A stretch of DNA of 64,000 nucleotides from Pseudoxanthomonas helianthi. Its GTDB lineage: Bacteria; Pseudomonadota; Gammaproteobacteria; Xanthomonadales; Xanthomonadaceae. Under the pieces are notes generated by a model. The model was not told where the DNA came from. It saw only the letters and a list, made by a program, of their open reading frames with translations, and did no database searches. This document shows, piece by piece, positions 55,001 through 60,706 of this stretch. A program made the position numbers and the translations under genes. Position 1 is the first letter of the stretch. Each line of letters opens with the position of its first letter. The DNA lies in contig NZ_JAGKTC010000003.1 in NCBI RefSeq assembly GCF_017939625.1, positions 186,001 through 250,000 on the forward strand, read 5' to 3'.

Positions 55001-55933
55001 GCGGGAGTCCGTGGGCGGGACCTGCCGCAGTGCGGACATCAGCCGCAATGGCCGGTCGAGCGGGCCGGCACCGGCGTGATCGACGATTGCCGGGGAGTCT
55101 GGATGGCCGTCACCGGCAGCGAACTGGAGCTGGGCGCCAATCCCGGGTTCGAAGTCTCCGGCGACGACGTGGGCCTGTATGTCGGTGCCGACAGCGCCTT
55201 CGACCGCAAGGGCCGTACTTTGCGCGGCGGGTTCTACCTGGGCTATCGCCACGGCAATTACTGGACGACAGGCGTCAACTCCACGGATCTGCCGGGTTCG
55301 GGCATTGCCAACGTGCAGATGGATACGCTGGTCGCCGGCATGTACATGAGCCATACGTGGGACACCGGGCGCTACCTCAACTTCGTGCTCACCGGCCAGG
55401 TGCCTCATGCGGACATCCATAGCCCCGATGGCTTCCGCGACCGGGTCCTGGGCAACAGCCTGACCCTGAGCTCACGCGCCGGGCATCGTTATCAGCTCGA
55501 CGGCAACTGGATACTCGAACCGCAGGTGCAGCTGACCGCGAGCGCGGTGAGTTGGGGCAGCAAGGTCGACGCGGCCGGCAAGGCGATCGTGTTCGACGAC
55601 GATCTGGTCGGCACGGCACGCGCGGCATTGCGGGTGGAAAAGGTGATTACCCGCGCCAACGGTTCGGTAATCCGGCCGTGGGCGACATTGGGCGTGCAGC
55701 GAAACGTCGGAGGCAACGAGAGCAGCGTGAGCGTGCTGCCGCAAGGCGCCAATCCCGTGGCCCAAGTGCTGCCGAACCACGACCTAGGCACCTCCGCGAC
55801 CCTGGACATGGGCCTGGAAGCTGCAGTGAATCAGCGCGTGAGCCTGTTCGGCGTGGCGTCGATAGGCAAGGGATTGGAGGGTACCGATTACGAGCAGCGC
55901 GAGGCCAACATCGGCGTGCGGGTACGTTGGTGA
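43097..55933 (+). CDS. Giant autotransporter adhesin 2 (4278 residues, ESPR type)
   Basis: It starts with the extended signal region MNRVFRIIWSKSLRAWIVAS, and cleavage is expected before D79 (AWAADRWWDP). The first half (about 80-1850) carries about ten autotransporter-associated repeats of the type NTYTGxTxxxxGxL. The second half has the same large modules as giant autotransporter 1 (GDGDD, DGGAGNDT, FETLxKTxTGTL). The cysteines come in six pairs, including two within PATR units. The barrel (about 3990-4278) ends GVRVRW. An AGGGG precedes the ATG. It is paralogous to autotransporter 1 at both ends, but the N-terminal half is organised differently. Surface adhesion is the likely role. Confidence 0.93.
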   Translation: MNRVFRIIWSKSLRAWIVASELAVRHGKGGRAVDQRAADVEGALDSDMTDGSPPATAWPLRASILMALLMAYAPAWAADRWWDPNNTAVGIGGNGTWGTSGAFWSPNNDGVSGPFSAWNNAALDDAFFGGTAGTVTLGGPVTVHNISFTSNGYTLTGGTLNLSGLNPTIDSGSGAVTQTISSVINSTSGLTKTGTGTLVLNGSNTLNGGINVNGGTLTLNAANSFTGTINATGGSLTIGAVGDAALGSLGNVINLGGGRTLSSAGAISASRTVNLTSGIANIRGSGLGGVFYTGAGGMNVGAGIALTNNANNYQGQTQFTTLPSWGGDSYSFSSIADLGVASALGAPTTVANGTILIGPGGGQALGASTLHYTGAGHSSNRNWQMRPGNYAGGAFLQNSGSGTLTLTGDVAAVGGSQAFGFNANSADMNVLGVISSNSARGAQFSAGAGHTLRLGTANTFSGQATIGGTGTVEAGVIANTGVAGSLGTGSVFVNGGNLSYVGTGESTNKIGNISNGALNSNGTGALTLSGALAITGTASLGGSFTGADNVVSGVISGTGNLRNTGNATWTLTGANTYTGSTIVNSGVLRAGSAGAFGGSTAAQVNGGTLDLNDFDKTFSTLAGTGGSVDLGSATLTLEGASGTTATYAGNITGSGGLTKLGASTQTLTGVNTYTGATTVGGGVLALDFSPAGGPTSNIVSNSSTLTMAGGRLNIVGAAGEANSQTFNGLNIAGSNNTIDAKSGTGGSLTVNLGAISRTSGLINFNLPTGGNITTTNTTLGGWATVNGTDYAKVVGGNIVAFTALDYTNKDNAANWLDNEYITDSTGFFGTVSGTKQLAGLRYTVAKSTTVTVSLGQTLGVDGTIIVAPTVLNTDQVIAGGMLTGANGGDLAVQQNSTGNFTIASQVVDNGTPMGFTKAGTGLVTLTSANNTYTGATRVAQGTLTVTNIGNGGAASSIGASSADASNLVLEGSTLRYTGATATSDRGFTIARSGAITGSTVDVANAGSNLIFNGLVTSADGAALTKSGAGTLTLSNDTNNYTGITTITGGLLSVDRLANGGQVSGIGASSAASANLVLNGGGLQYTGATTSTNRGFTLGANNGTVDVSDAATTLTVSGTVVQQTGGNRTLTKNGAGTLVLSGTNTYTGGNVINAGTLRAGSTQAFGGTGTVTLANVAGATLDLNNFNNTIGALSGGGANGGNVTLGSATLRIAGGTGTYSGAISGTGGVLRTDGGTQTFSGCNNTYTGVTTLQGATLNVDCLANGGQVSGIGASGSASTNLVFDGGVLNYTGGTVTTDRGFRLNSGNSTIGVTNAATTLTFGGAVIGGGGLVKGGSGTLVLSGANTYTGDTLVSGGTLRAGATNAFGPSGHMSLSNTAGALLDLNGFNTTVTSLIGGGTSGGNITLGGATLTINSVDTRSYAGTISGAGNLVLSGTGGGTRTQALTSCNNSYTGSTTINSGAVLQVSCLPNGGVNSSIGASSSDPANLVINGGTLEYTGAGNSTDRQFTLGTGGGTISSTGSGIIQFTNSGAVSLAGSNVARTLTLTGTNSGDNLFSAQLDNNGAGVTSLTKTGTGLWRLSNNNSSYTGVTRINGGVLSVDQMANGGQASSIGASSSAAGNLIIGNGSTLRYTGAGDTTDRQFTLDTGVTYIESSGTGALQFTNTGAVALTGTNATRTIALGGTNTGANTMGGAIGDNGTGATTLAKNDSGTWILTGNNTYSGNTVINNGNLMIGNGGITGNAGVGNVIVDSPTSTLSLNRGDTFTFSGTLSGPGTLAQVGSGTSVLTSANNQIGATTISAGTLQVNGALSTPTIGMTGTSTLAVNGTVQAAGSTQAILTGDAGAQTVTVAGGGALLASGDLGDGNDTVYLRGTLNTGADSLSLGGGDDQLVLHDGAQMLGGGVNSSGGAGTDTLVVDTALGYTLDGGAIDTFDILVKENTGALTLTGNHHYGAGTHIDGGILDVDGVLETPTLSMADGTVLNVDGSVEDTGGAPAIITGSGGDQTINVNSGGSLAAAGDLGGGADTVTLASLLNTGAGTLGLGGGDDTLTLQDGAAIAGAGVDAGAGANDQLVLDNATNLAFDGGQTAGFETLLKQNSGTATMTGSQSFTGGTTIAGGVLDVDGALDTPTVALADGTALNVDGTVQAAGGTAAVIAGSAGNNTVSVGAGGTLLANGDLGTGNDVLDVAGTLDTGAGVFALGDGDDRLTIHENTNIIGTVTAAAGNDTLDTHIDTVSDLGAVQGFETLGKTGAGTLNINGPLSSDFQSVNVSAGTLNVTAAGSVVGAPGIPLTTTVGAGATLNVDGSYGCSAESDTMTVAGTVSGSGTIDLCGGDDTLTLQDGAALANTISGGTGAADTLVLDNAGTLTFDASHTANFELLQKNNIGTATLTGTQSFIGGTTVNGGELEVAGTLSTPTVDLADDTSLNVTGMLDAGAGNPVAITGSAGSNTVAVGAGGTLLASGDLGAGVDTLDVAGTLDTGGGIFGLGDGDDNFIVHDGTVVGTVDGGAGLDTRTYDINTTAVLGALLNFEGVTKIGTGTLNVTGPGATDLQEVQVLQGTLNIAAGASIVATAGSSLATTVASGATLNVDGTYGCGTGNDTMDVSGTVSGSGTINLCGGDDTLTLNDGANLSLANPIDGDAGAGDRVVLSNAGAMALDAGQVANFELLQKDGAGEATLTGAHDFSGGTALNEGTLTVGGMLQTPTLAMSDGTVLNVNGLLSGGGGTAAVITGSAGVNTVDVGAGGLLVGSGDLGAGSDVLDVTGTLVTQGGVLSLGDDSDTFTIHDGTTVLGTIDGGAGLDTFNPDIDTSANLGVLTNFEILTKTGTGVLNVTGPGQSDFEAVNVLEGTLNIGAAGGINGVQNATVANGATLALDGNLSFTVGNDNLTVAGTVTGAGTLDMGDGADTFTIQDGADLSGLASPVSGGAGNDTFVADLAGSAVLGGAVDFETLTKTNTGTLHVNGPAMSAFSTVNVEGGTLDVGAAGSLNGVQTATVAQGASLNVDGSVLFTPGADSFTVAGNVSGVGSIDMLDGDDNLIIQDGADLSGLSTAIDGGAGNDTLTADITGTAVLGGATNFETLSKTNNGTLTVAGPASSDFTAVHVDGGTLDVAATGSLNGVVATTVANGATLRVDGSVNGSTGNDTMDLSGALTGSGAIAFGDGDDVLTLHDGADLSGFTGTLDGGAHGDGDTVVLDNAQALTFGAGTVTRFEYLTKTNSGVATLVGSQDFSGGTTLAGGELAIVGGLSTPSVAMNDDTTLTVAGTLDGGGASASSIIGSAGVNTVNITGTALATGDLGAGADVLDVHGTLDAAGGVFALGDGDDSFVVHDGTAVNGTVDGGAGMDTRVYDINLTADLGALVNFEGVTKTGTGVLNINGPAITELQQVQVLDGMLNIGAGASVVAIAGSPLDTLVAAGATLNVDGSYGCGDNADSMTVAGRVSGSGTIDLCGGDDTLTLQDGAVLAATISGGGHGAGDTVVLDNAGALSFDASNTINFEYLRKDNTGTATLTGNQTFGGGTTITGGTLAAAGTLNTPTVTMGDGTALRVDGTAQAAPGTTVTITGSAGANTVSVGSSGMLLATGGMGDGNDVLDVAGTLDTQGGNFALGAGDDMLTIHDDTVILGTVEAGAGNDTFNANIATTADLGAVQQFETLSKTGAGELNVNGPASSDFTTVNVLDGTLNVTADGSVTAQTTTVAAGATLEVQGTYSGTAGDDRFTSRGTVIGALSFGSGNDQADFIGGDISGLTALDGGAGTDRLGFNGLVLDDDSLPTLAGWERVELLGGSEFTLGSTLDLGGGVLAIDGTSTLFAGAGARIAGNVENAGLIDVGANRLMIGGGYAGNEGVVQLTVSPGTLSAGGLDIEGDVTGRTQIAFTGDGSDIAGGGLASILVIDSPNDNLGTAGEFVAADDTIRLNGSVYPWKFGRQADNNWYLSAEAGLLPEVPAYGVLPSLGLLAAQNSDNLIHQRLAGVRGRDLPQCGHQPQWPVERAGTGVIDDCRGVWMAVTGSELELGANPGFEVSGDDVGLYVGADSAFDRKGRTLRGGFYLGYRHGNYWTTGVNSTDLPGSGIANVQMDTLVAGMYMSHTWDTGRYLNFVLTGQVPHADIHSPDGFRDRVLGNSLTLSSRAGHRYQLDGNWILEPQVQLTASAVSWGSKVDAAGKAIVFDDDLVGTARAALRVEKVITRANGSVIRPWATLGVQRNVGGNESSVSVLPQGANPVAQVLPNHDLGTSATLDMGLEAAVNQRVSLFGVASIGKGLEGTDYEQREANIGVRVRW

Positions 55934-55941
55934 TTCTTTCA

Positions 55942-55972
55942 GGGCCGCCCTTCACGCAAGGGAGGGTGGCCC
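55942..55972. terminator. Imperfect hairpin between convergent autotransporter 2 and GH30 genes
   Basis: GGGCC...CCCTT pairs with AAGGG...GGCCC around CACGC with unpaired bases. There is no T run. Its place between convergent stops suggests a barrier to readthrough. Confidence 0.35.
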
Positions 55973-56075
55973 GCTCAGGCGGAAGCGCATCGAATCAAGG
56001 ATTGAGGCAAGATCGCGAAGGAAACAGAAGCGATTAGGATTGCCTGCAATGCCGAGCCTCTGATGCCGGCCATCT

Positions 56076-57539
56076 TCATTGTTTCCAGACGAAGGTCGCC
56101 AGACTTTTCGCCGGCAAACGATAGCGGAACGTACGCCCGCCCTGAGCCACCGAAAAGCGCTGCGCTTTCTTCGCCGAGTTGGTCACGATCAATACCAGCG
56201 AACCATCGTCTTCATTGCGGAAGGCGACATTGTCCAGCTCGTGCCCGGTTTCGTTCGAAGCGATGCGCCGCGCGCCGGGCCGGGCAAAGCGGCTGGCGTG
56301 GGCGAGGGCGTAGTACTCGTCGGTGCGGCTGACCGCGCCGGTGCGCGAGTCGATGGTCACCACGCCGCGGCAGGTATCGCAGCCGCCCGCGTGCGGGCCG
56401 CGGTTTTCGTCCAGCGCCAAGTTCCAGAACAGCACCCCGCGTGCCCAGTGGCGCGGCGACTGGATGATCAACCGCCGCGCCTGCAAGGTCAGGCCGCCGC
56501 TGATCAGCGGCTCCCACGCGCCGCCCGAACACTCGGTCATATAGGCATCCTTTTCCGGATGCGCATCGTGTACCTTCGATTGCGCGGAAGGCTCGCCGCC
56601 ATAGCAATGCCAGGCCACCCCGTGGACGTAACGCCCGGCGACCGGATCGGCGAGCACGCCCAACGGCTCTTGCGGCTTGTCCCAGTTGTGGTCCCAGTCG
56701 AACAGCAACGGCTTCGATCCGCGCTTCGCCAGCAACGGACCGAGGTGGTCGCCGATCAGCCGTGCGCGCTCGGGCGCGTTCAAGCGCATGCCCGGATAGT
56801 CGCCGGGCTCGAAGTCCGGTTCGTTCTGCACGGTCAGCGCGAAGATCGGAATGCCTACCGCCGCGTAGGCATCGACGTATTTCAGAAGATAGCGCGCGAA
56901 CGCATCGTAATAACGCGGCGACAGCTTCCCCTTGATGAGGCTGTTGTTGTGCTTCATCCACGCCGGCGCACTCCAAGGCGAGGCCATCACCTGCAACCGT
57001 GGATTGACCGCCAGCGCCGCGCGGGTCACCGGCACCACGTCGCCGCGGTTCGGATCGATGCTGAAATGCTTCAGCTGCGGATCCGGCTGGCCATCCGGTG
57101 GATCGTCCAGGCTGTAGTGATGGCGCGAGAAGTCCGATGCCCCGATGGTCAGGCGGGCGAAGTTCAAGCCCAGCCCGGGCGCGGGACCGAACAACTCCTT
57201 CAGCAGCGCCTCGCGTTGCGTCGGGTTCAACTTGTTCTGGATCAGCCAGGCCGAGGCATCGGTGATCGAAGCGCCGAAACCGATCATCGACTGGAAACGC
57301 TGGTCGGCATCGACATCGATGTGCAATGGCAAGCGCTTGCCATTGTCGAACGCGGCGGCAGGCGAGGGCTTCAATGCCATAGCGTGGTCCGAGGTGGTGA
57401 TCCATACCGAAACCTTCGGCTTCGGCGGCTCGGCAGCGCTTGCACAGACGGACACGACGAGCGCCAATGCGGCCAGCCACCGAAACGATCTGCCGAGGGA
57501 TCTTGCTTGCGAGGCGCGCCGGCGGTTTTTCTTGTACAT
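56076..57539 (-). CDS. Glycoside hydrolase family 30 enzyme
   Basis: The 487-residue product starts at ATG 57539 with GGAAGGAG upstream and has a signal peptide (RWLAALALVVSVCASAAE). The GH30 TIM barrel shows FQSMIGFGASITDASAWL near the start. Acid/base E240 lies in LTVQNEPDF and nucleophile E336 in YMTECSGG, with a C-terminal beta-sandwich (RPGARRIASNE, VLIVTNSAKKAQRFSV). The family includes beta-glucosylceramidases and endo-beta-1,6-glucanases. With the divergent receptor and GH3 genes, a beta-glucan such as fungal beta-1,6-glucan is the likely substrate, which is inference. Confidence 0.92.
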   Translation of the reverse strand: MYKKNRRRASQARSLGRSFRWLAALALVVSVCASAAEPPKPKVSVWITTSDHAMALKPSPAAAFDNGKRLPLHIDVDADQRFQSMIGFGASITDASAWLIQNKLNPTQREALLKELFGPAPGLGLNFARLTIGASDFSRHHYSLDDPPDGQPDPQLKHFSIDPNRGDVVPVTRAALAVNPRLQVMASPWSAPAWMKHNNSLIKGKLSPRYYDAFARYLLKYVDAYAAVGIPIFALTVQNEPDFEPGDYPGMRLNAPERARLIGDHLGPLLAKRGSKPLLFDWDHNWDKPQEPLGVLADPVAGRYVHGVAWHCYGGEPSAQSKVHDAHPEKDAYMTECSGGAWEPLISGGLTLQARRLIIQSPRHWARGVLFWNLALDENRGPHAGGCDTCRGVVTIDSRTGAVSRTDEYYALAHASRFARPGARRIASNETGHELDNVAFRNEDDGSLVLIVTNSAKKAQRFSVAQGGRTFRYRLPAKSLATFVWKQ

Positions 57540-57744
57540 GGATGCTCCTTCCATTCCGTTTTCAGCGCCATGCCGATGCGCATTCGGCATAGTGCATCGC
57601 AACAATGGAATACCAGCGCAAAATGCGTAAGCGCATGAAATGCAGTATTGCTGCGACGCAGTAAGCGGCTAATTAAGTTTTCGTTTGACAAGTTCAAGTA
57701 GACGCAGGTATGACAGCGCTGTCAACTTCGACGGGAGAGGGGCG
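57540..57744. promoter_or_regulatory. Divergent control region with LacI-type palindrome
   Basis: On the plus strand TTGACA (57685-57690) and TATGAC (57709-57714) are 18 bases apart. The perfect 14-bp palindrome TGACAGCGCTGTCA (57711-57724) overlaps the -10 and start site, as expected for a repressor of the LacI/GalR family. The GH30 gene reads the other way from the same region. No LacI gene is in the window. Confidence 0.7.
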
Positions 57745-60612
57745 ATGTCGCGTCACGAAAAAGCTGCAGATTTGAAGGGGAATCGAACCATCTTGCGCAA
57801 GCGAGCCCTAGTTGCGGCGTGCAGCGCCGCGTTGTTCGCCAGCTTCGCCATACAGGCGCAAGAGGCGCCGGTCGGTCAGGCCGCCGCAGCGACCGATGCA
57901 GAAAAGACTGACACGCAAAAGCCGGAAGAGAAGAAGGATGTCGAGACGCTGGGAACGGTCAAGGTGACCGGCATCCGGCATAGCATCGCAACTTCGCTGG
58001 AAACCAAAAACGAATCCAATTCCATCGTCGAGGCGATCTCGGCCGAAGACATCGGCAAGTTGCCCGATGTCAGCATCGCCGAGTCGCTGGCCCGGCTACC
58101 CGGCCTGGCGGCGCAGCGCGTCAATGGACGTGCCCAGGTCATTGCGATCCGTGGCCTCGCCCCCGACTTCGCCGCGTCGCTGCTCAATGGACGCGAGCAG
58201 GTCACTACTGGCGACAACCGCGGCGTCGAGTTCGACCAATACCCCTCCGAACTGGTCAATGCCGTGACCGTGTACAAGACGCCCGACGCCAAGTTGATCG
58301 GGCAGGGCTTGTCCGGCACGGTCGACATGCAGACCGTGAGCCCGTTGTCCGTGGGCGAGCGAAAGATCAATCTCAACGTGCGCGGTGAACGCAACTCGTT
58401 CGGCGAACTGAATGATGGCGTGGATGCCAATGGCTATCGCGTGAGCGCCTCGTATATCGACCAGTTCGCGGACAACACCATCGGCATCGCGCTCGGCTTC
58501 GCCCATCTGGATTCTCCGTTCCAGGAGAAGCACTACAAGGCGTGGTGGTGGGGCGGTTCGGCCGACTGGTTCCCCGCCGACGGCATTCCGGGCAAGCCAC
58601 CGGGAGCGGACATGCTGATGGGCGCTGAGATCTGGGCGCGCTCTGCGGACCAGAAGCGCGATGGTTTGATGGGTGTATTCGAATTCAAGCCGAACGATGA
58701 ATTCCACAGCATTCTGGACCTGTACTACTCACGCTTCGACCAGAAGGAAACGATGCGCGGCATCATGTGGAGTCAGGATCCCTGGACAGGCAACGGGGTG
58801 ACGTTGAGCAATCCCCGTACCGCGCGCAGTGGCAATGTGGACGTCGTCACCGGCGGTACCGTGAACAACCTGGAACCGGTAGTCCGCAATGATTACAACC
58901 ATCGCAAGGACGACTTGTTTTCCGCCGGCTGGCGCAATACATGGAAGTTCGCGGAGACCTGGTCGGTGATGGCTGACCTGAGCTATTCCACCACCAAGCG
59001 CAAGCAAAGCATCGCAGAGACTTATGCCGGCATCGAGACGGTGGACGGTGAGGGCACGGTGACGCCGGTGCTGGACAGCGCGGTCTTCGACACTCCGCTG
59101 AGCTCCAACGATTTCGCCCAGTTCGCCTTCGGCAACGACTACTCCGATCCGCAGAGGGTGCTGCTGAGCGACCCAGCCAGTTGGGGCCATGACGGGCGCA
59201 TCGAAGCGCCGCGCTTGAAGGACACGATCAAGGCATTTCGCGTGGAACTGCACCACGACCTGGATTTCGGTCCGTTCGTGGGCTGGGATGTCGGCGTGAA
59301 CCTCAGTCAGCGCGACAAGGAAAAGACCTCGACGGTGTATTTCGCCAATCTGAAGAACGGCCGTACCCCGGTCGCGGTCGGTGGCGATGTCCTGGTGTCG
59401 CCGACAGGCCTCGGCTTCGCCGGCATCGGCGGCGTACTCGGCTACGACGTGAATGCGGCGCTGGCCAAGTATTACGACATCCAGCAGAACATGAGCGACG
59501 GCGACTACCAGAAGGACTTCACTGTTACCGAGAAGGTGCGGACTTTCTACTCCAAGGTAGACATCGACACCGATATTGGTTCGAGCGTGCGCCTGCGCGG
59601 CAACGTCGGCATGCAGATCGTGCGTACCGACCAGTCCTCGGTCGGCTTTAATGTCAACAATATAGACAACCTGGCCGCCGTGCATGCCGGAAAGACCTAC
59701 ACTGATTTCCTGCCGAGCCTGAACTTGGTAGCGGATTTCGGCGAGGGCAGGTTCATCCGCTTCGGCGCAGCCAAGACCCTCGCGCGCGGACGCATCGATG
59801 ACATGCGCGCTGCGAGCAATGCCAGCGTCGCGCAAACGGGGGCAAGCGCAGGCCTCTGGAGTGGTAACGGCGGCAATCCCCGATTGAAGCCATGGCGCGC
59901 GAAGGCGGTCGATGTCTCCTTCGAGAAGTACTTCGGCGAAGCTAGCTACGTGGCGTTGGCGTTGTTCTACAAGAACCTGGACAATTACATTCGCACGCAA
60001 ACCGTGGATTACGATTTCACCGGGTACACCAACCCGAATCCAGGCGGCACGCCGCCTGTTTCGAACATCGGCACGTTCAGTACCCCGGTCAACGACAAGG
60101 GCGGCTACCTGCGTGGCGTCGAATTCAGTACCGCGCTGGATTTCGGCGAATGGACTCCCGCGCTGGATGGTTTCGGCGCACTGTTCAACGCCTCGTACAC
60201 CGAGAGCAACATCAACCCCAGCGGTGGCGACACCAGCCAATCCGAACAGACGTGGTTGCCTGGTCTTTCGCGCGACGTGGCCAACTTGACCTTGTATTAC
60301 GAAAAGCACGGATTCTCGGCCCGTATCAACGAGCGCTACCGGTCCAGCTTCCGCGGCGAGATCTATAGTTTGTTCTTCTCCCGCGCGTACACCACGGTGC
60401 TGGCCGACAAACAGACCGACTTGCAATTGGGTTATGAATTCGGCGAGGGCAGCGCGCTCAGCGGTATGTCGATCCTGTTTCAGGTCAACAACCTGACCAA
60501 TTCGCCGTACCGTACGGTGCAGGATTCCCAATTCGCCGGCGGTGCAAGCCAACCGCTGGAATACAACGAATACGGACGCCAGTACCTGCTCGGCCTGACC
60601 TACAAATTCTGA
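57745..60612 (+). CDS. TonB-dependent receptor of carbohydrate-utilisation type
   Basis: The 955-residue product starts at ATG 57745 with GGGAGAGG upstream and has a long N-terminal signal (ALVAACSAALFASFAIQAQ). The plug has the pattern common in sugar receptors of Xanthomonas and Caulobacter: VTGIRHSIATSLETKNESNS, AEDIGKLPDVSIAESLARLPG, AIRGLAPDF, VEFDQYPSEL and VYKTPDAKLIGQGLSGTVDM. The barrel ends in YLLGLTYKF with the terminal Phe. It would import the oligosaccharides released by GH30, before GH3 and the FucP-like carrier. The LacI-type palindrome lies directly upstream. Confidence 0.94.
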   Translation: MSRHEKAADLKGNRTILRKRALVAACSAALFASFAIQAQEAPVGQAAAATDAEKTDTQKPEEKKDVETLGTVKVTGIRHSIATSLETKNESNSIVEAISAEDIGKLPDVSIAESLARLPGLAAQRVNGRAQVIAIRGLAPDFAASLLNGREQVTTGDNRGVEFDQYPSELVNAVTVYKTPDAKLIGQGLSGTVDMQTVSPLSVGERKINLNVRGERNSFGELNDGVDANGYRVSASYIDQFADNTIGIALGFAHLDSPFQEKHYKAWWWGGSADWFPADGIPGKPPGADMLMGAEIWARSADQKRDGLMGVFEFKPNDEFHSILDLYYSRFDQKETMRGIMWSQDPWTGNGVTLSNPRTARSGNVDVVTGGTVNNLEPVVRNDYNHRKDDLFSAGWRNTWKFAETWSVMADLSYSTTKRKQSIAETYAGIETVDGEGTVTPVLDSAVFDTPLSSNDFAQFAFGNDYSDPQRVLLSDPASWGHDGRIEAPRLKDTIKAFRVELHHDLDFGPFVGWDVGVNLSQRDKEKTSTVYFANLKNGRTPVAVGGDVLVSPTGLGFAGIGGVLGYDVNAALAKYYDIQQNMSDGDYQKDFTVTEKVRTFYSKVDIDTDIGSSVRLRGNVGMQIVRTDQSSVGFNVNNIDNLAAVHAGKTYTDFLPSLNLVADFGEGRFIRFGAAKTLARGRIDDMRAASNASVAQTGASAGLWSGNGGNPRLKPWRAKAVDVSFEKYFGEASYVALALFYKNLDNYIRTQTVDYDFTGYTNPNPGGTPPVSNIGTFSTPVNDKGGYLRGVEFSTALDFGEWTPALDGFGALFNASYTESNINPSGGDTSQSEQTWLPGLSRDVANLTLYYEKHGFSARINERYRSSFRGEIYSLFFSRAYTTVLADKQTDLQLGYEFGEGSALSGMSILFQVNNLTNSPYRTVQDSQFAGGASQPLEYNEYGRQYLLGLTYKF

Positions 60613-60623
60613 TCGTAACCACC

Positions 60624-60680
60624 CAGCCCCGGCACGGCGTCGATTCTCTTGAACAGAGTTCTGCGTCGCGACCGGGGCTG
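60624..60680 (+). other. Long-loop inverted repeat between receptor and GH3
   Basis: CAGCCCCGG (60624-60632) and CCGGGGCTG (60672-60680) are perfect complements separated by 39 bases. It may set relative expression of receptor and glucosidase in one transcript. Confidence 0.45.
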
Positions 60681-60706
60681 ACCATGTTCCAAAGGAGTCC
60701 CCACGA

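Noticed and set aside
60532..60543. GGATTCCCAATT, resembling the regulon element
   Set aside because: It lies inside the TonB receptor coding sequence, lacks two bases of the spacing and has no -10 at the conserved distance.
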